DNA from: Flavobacterium hercynium
Lineage (GTDB): Bacteria; Bacteroidota; Bacteroidia; Flavobacteriales; Flavobacteriaceae
Assembly (NCBI RefSeq): GCF_002217285.1
Contig: NZ_MUGW01000017.1
Span: 48,546 to 112,545 of the forward strand
DNA length: 64,000 nucleotides
Reading direction: 5' to 3'
Below, piece by piece: positions 62,605 through 64,000 of this stretch (the first letter of the stretch is position 1; each line of letters begins with the position of its first letter). The position numbers and the translations under genes were made by a program. The notes beneath the pieces were generated by a model that saw nothing but the letters and a program-made list of their open reading frames with translations, was not told the DNA's origin and searched no databases.

Positions 62605-63930
62605 ATGAGAAATCCGAAATTTTATAATGCGATGTTTTTAAGGGTTTTATTCGGTATGCTGCTCCTGCTGGTTTGTGCTTTACTGATTTTTAAGACATTT
62701 TATTACAATGCATTTCTGGTGGGTCTTTTTGTTATAATAATGTTGGTAGAAATGTATTTTTATTTAAGAAAGCAATTGCAGTTTTACGATAGAACCTTGA
62801 ATTCGATTTTGAAAGATGATTTTACGACTAATTTTCCGGAAGAAAATAAGAAAGACAATTTCAAGAGTTTGTATGTGTTGTACGAAACTTTAAAAGAACG
62901 ACAACAAGATAAGACCTCAAAGGAATTACTTTATCAGTCGCTACTAAACAACATTGATACATCGGCATTGATTTTAGAAAAGGATGGAGACGATTGGAAC
63001 ATCTTTTTAATGAACGATTGTTTCTCGAACTTATTTAAAGTTCCAAAAGTAAGTCATTGGAAATATCTTAAAAACTATTTGCCTTCGTTGTGTGAGGAAA
63101 TTGAACAGACTAATTTCACGGAATTAAAATCGGCTATTTCTATAAAAATAGAAGAGCAGGATTTGCAAACTTTTGTATTGCAGACTTCGCGAACCCAAAC
63201 CTATAATAAAGAGTATTTCATTGTTTTATTAGACAGTATTCAGCGTGTAATTGAGAAAAAAGAAAAAGAAGCGTGGATTAATCTAATGAAAATTATTTCA
63301 CATGAATTAATGAATTCTTTAACGCCAATTAGTGCGCTTTCGCAGAATTTACTTCAAATTATCGATCAGGAAACTCTAGAAGAAGATGATTTTGAAGACA
63401 TCAAAAGCAGTATTTCGACAATTGTAAATAGAACAGAGCATTTGCAGACTTTTGTAGATAATTACCGAAAATTGACCATGTTGCCAACACCAACCAAACA
63501 AATGACACCTATAAATGCGTTGTTTGATGATTGTTTGCGCATTATGAGTCCGATTTTGAAGACAGAAAAGATCGAAGTAGTCAATGAAATTCATAGCTCG
63601 CGTTCTATTCTAATCGATAAAAACCAAATGGAGCAGGTTATTATCAACTTGATTACCAATAGTATTTATGCTTTGAAAGATAAAAACGAAAAGAAAATGT
63701 TTGTCTCTAGTTATACCGAAAATAACCGCTTTTTTATTGTTATTGCAGACAATGGAAACGGAATCGATAAAGAGATTCAGGACAAAGTATTTTTGCCTTT
63801 TTTCACTACAAGAAAAGACGGTGCAGGAATTGGTTTAACGCTTTCTAAAAATATCATCGAAGCACATGGTGGTTATTTGAGCTACCAGACAGATGAAGAT
63901 AAAACGAGTTTTGTGATTTGTTTGATTTAA
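62605..63930 (+). CDS. Sensor histidine kinase
   Basis: The 441-residue protein has two N-terminal membrane helices (residues ~8-47) with almost no periplasmic loop. A PAS-like region spans ~105-205. The H box is MKIISHELMNSLTPISALSQN (phospho-His after IIS), with an ATPase domain holding NLITNSIYAL, IADNGNGID and DGAGIGLTLSKNIIEAHGG. It starts two bases after the regulator stop and should phosphorylate it. The lack of an external loop suggests sensing in the membrane or cytoplasm. Confidence 0.94.
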   Translation: MRNPKFYNAMFLRVLFGMLLLLVCALLIFKTFYYNAFLVGLFVIIMLVEMYFYLRKQLQFYDRTLNSILKDDFTTNFPEENKKDNFKSLYVLYETLKERQQDKTSKELLYQSLLNNIDTSALILEKDGDDWNIFLMNDCFSNLFKVPKVSHWKYLKNYLPSLCEEIEQTNFTELKSAISIKIEEQDLQTFVLQTSRTQTYNKEYFIVLLDSIQRVIEKKEKEAWINLMKIISHELMNSLTPISALSQNLLQIIDQETLEEDDFEDIKSSISTIVNRTEHLQTFVDNYRKLTMLPTPTKQMTPINALFDDCLRIMSPILKTEKIEVVNEIHSSRSILIDKNQMEQVIINLITNSIYALKDKNEKKMFVSSYTENNRFFIVIADNGNGIDKEIQDKVFLPFFTTRKDGAGIGLTLSKNIIEAHGGYLSYQTDEDKTSFVICLI

Positions 63931-63951
63931 TGAAGTTACATAAGTTCATAT

Positions 63952-63985
63952 TTAATCTCACGCAAAGTCGCGAAGTCGCAAAGAA
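63952..63985. repeat. Copy of GCAAAG-type intergenic repeat at window edge
   Basis: TCACGCAAAGTCGCGAAGTC and the following GCAAAGAAAAACTTAAA match the unit at 44285-44352. It is cut by the window end. Confidence 0.5.
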
Positions 63986-64000
63986 AAACTTAAAAGAAAA

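Overview
The window looks like a chromosomal segment of a Flavobacterium-type member of the Bacteroidota. It is AT-rich. Clear promoters have the Bacteroidota pattern TTG, about 19 bases, then TAnnTTTG. Several gene forms are typical of the phylum: DnaE with an N-terminal proofreading exonuclease, a MurF-alanine racemase fusion, long alanine-rich-tailed S16, a TonB receptor with a carboxypeptidase-like N-terminal domain, and Mrp lacking the usual CxxC. Many intergenic regions carry palindromic or short tandem repeats.

Layout. 1-2830: a partial LysR regulator, tRNA-Ser(GGA), and an AbiEi/AbiEii toxin-antitoxin pair lying between two copies of a palindromic repeat. 2847-9684: a GNAT acetyltransferase, then a tightly packed seven-gene run: S-adenosylmethionine decarboxylase, zinc-ribbon DUF4178 membrane protein, small membrane protein, DUF350 protein, membrane-embedded aminopropyltransferase, Tat-type FAD oxidoreductase and a multi-pass His-motif membrane protein. 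It looks like a dedicated membrane-linked polyamine-type pathway. 9681-14474: SGNH lipoprotein, DUF3050 protein, glutaryl-CoA dehydrogenase-like enzyme and a membrane-bound TPR/AraC regulator.

14507-24080 is the most unusual region. It holds three paralogous 47-residue RGG-motif peptides, a C39-like/VKOR/thioredoxin fusion protein, five Cys-rich peptides with a shared 24-25 residue leader (four ending in GG), a C39 peptidase-ABC exporter, its HlyD-type adaptor and an S41 peptidase. I read it as a system that makes, oxidises (disulfides), trims and exports small Cys-rich peptides. The degenerate C39 domain on the VKOR enzyme may recruit the same leaders that the exporter cleaves.

24120-40714: mostly housekeeping. 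It includes TrmN6-like methyltransferase, RimM, S16, an RRM protein, the leuCDAB operon on the minus strand with a well-formed promoter, an RclC-like protein, a PKD lipoprotein, DnaE and an outer membrane barrel protein. 40885-56232: Gfo/Idh/MocA oxidoreductase, prolyl oligopeptidase, TonB receptor with a His/Cys-rich companion, PorT-like barrel protein, MurF-Alr, MscL, Asd, SUKH-like protein, ferredoxin, NifU-domain protein and Mrp. 56534-63930: a MacAB-like efflux operon (adaptor, ATPase, a possible 23-residue membrane peptide, permease) facing away from an NtrC-family response regulator and its histidine kinase. A good sigma-54 promoter lies in front of the adaptor gene, with GTTCGAT repeats upstream of it. 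The local two-component system therefore probably controls the efflux genes.

All calls come from reading the sequence and protein motifs; no database search was possible.
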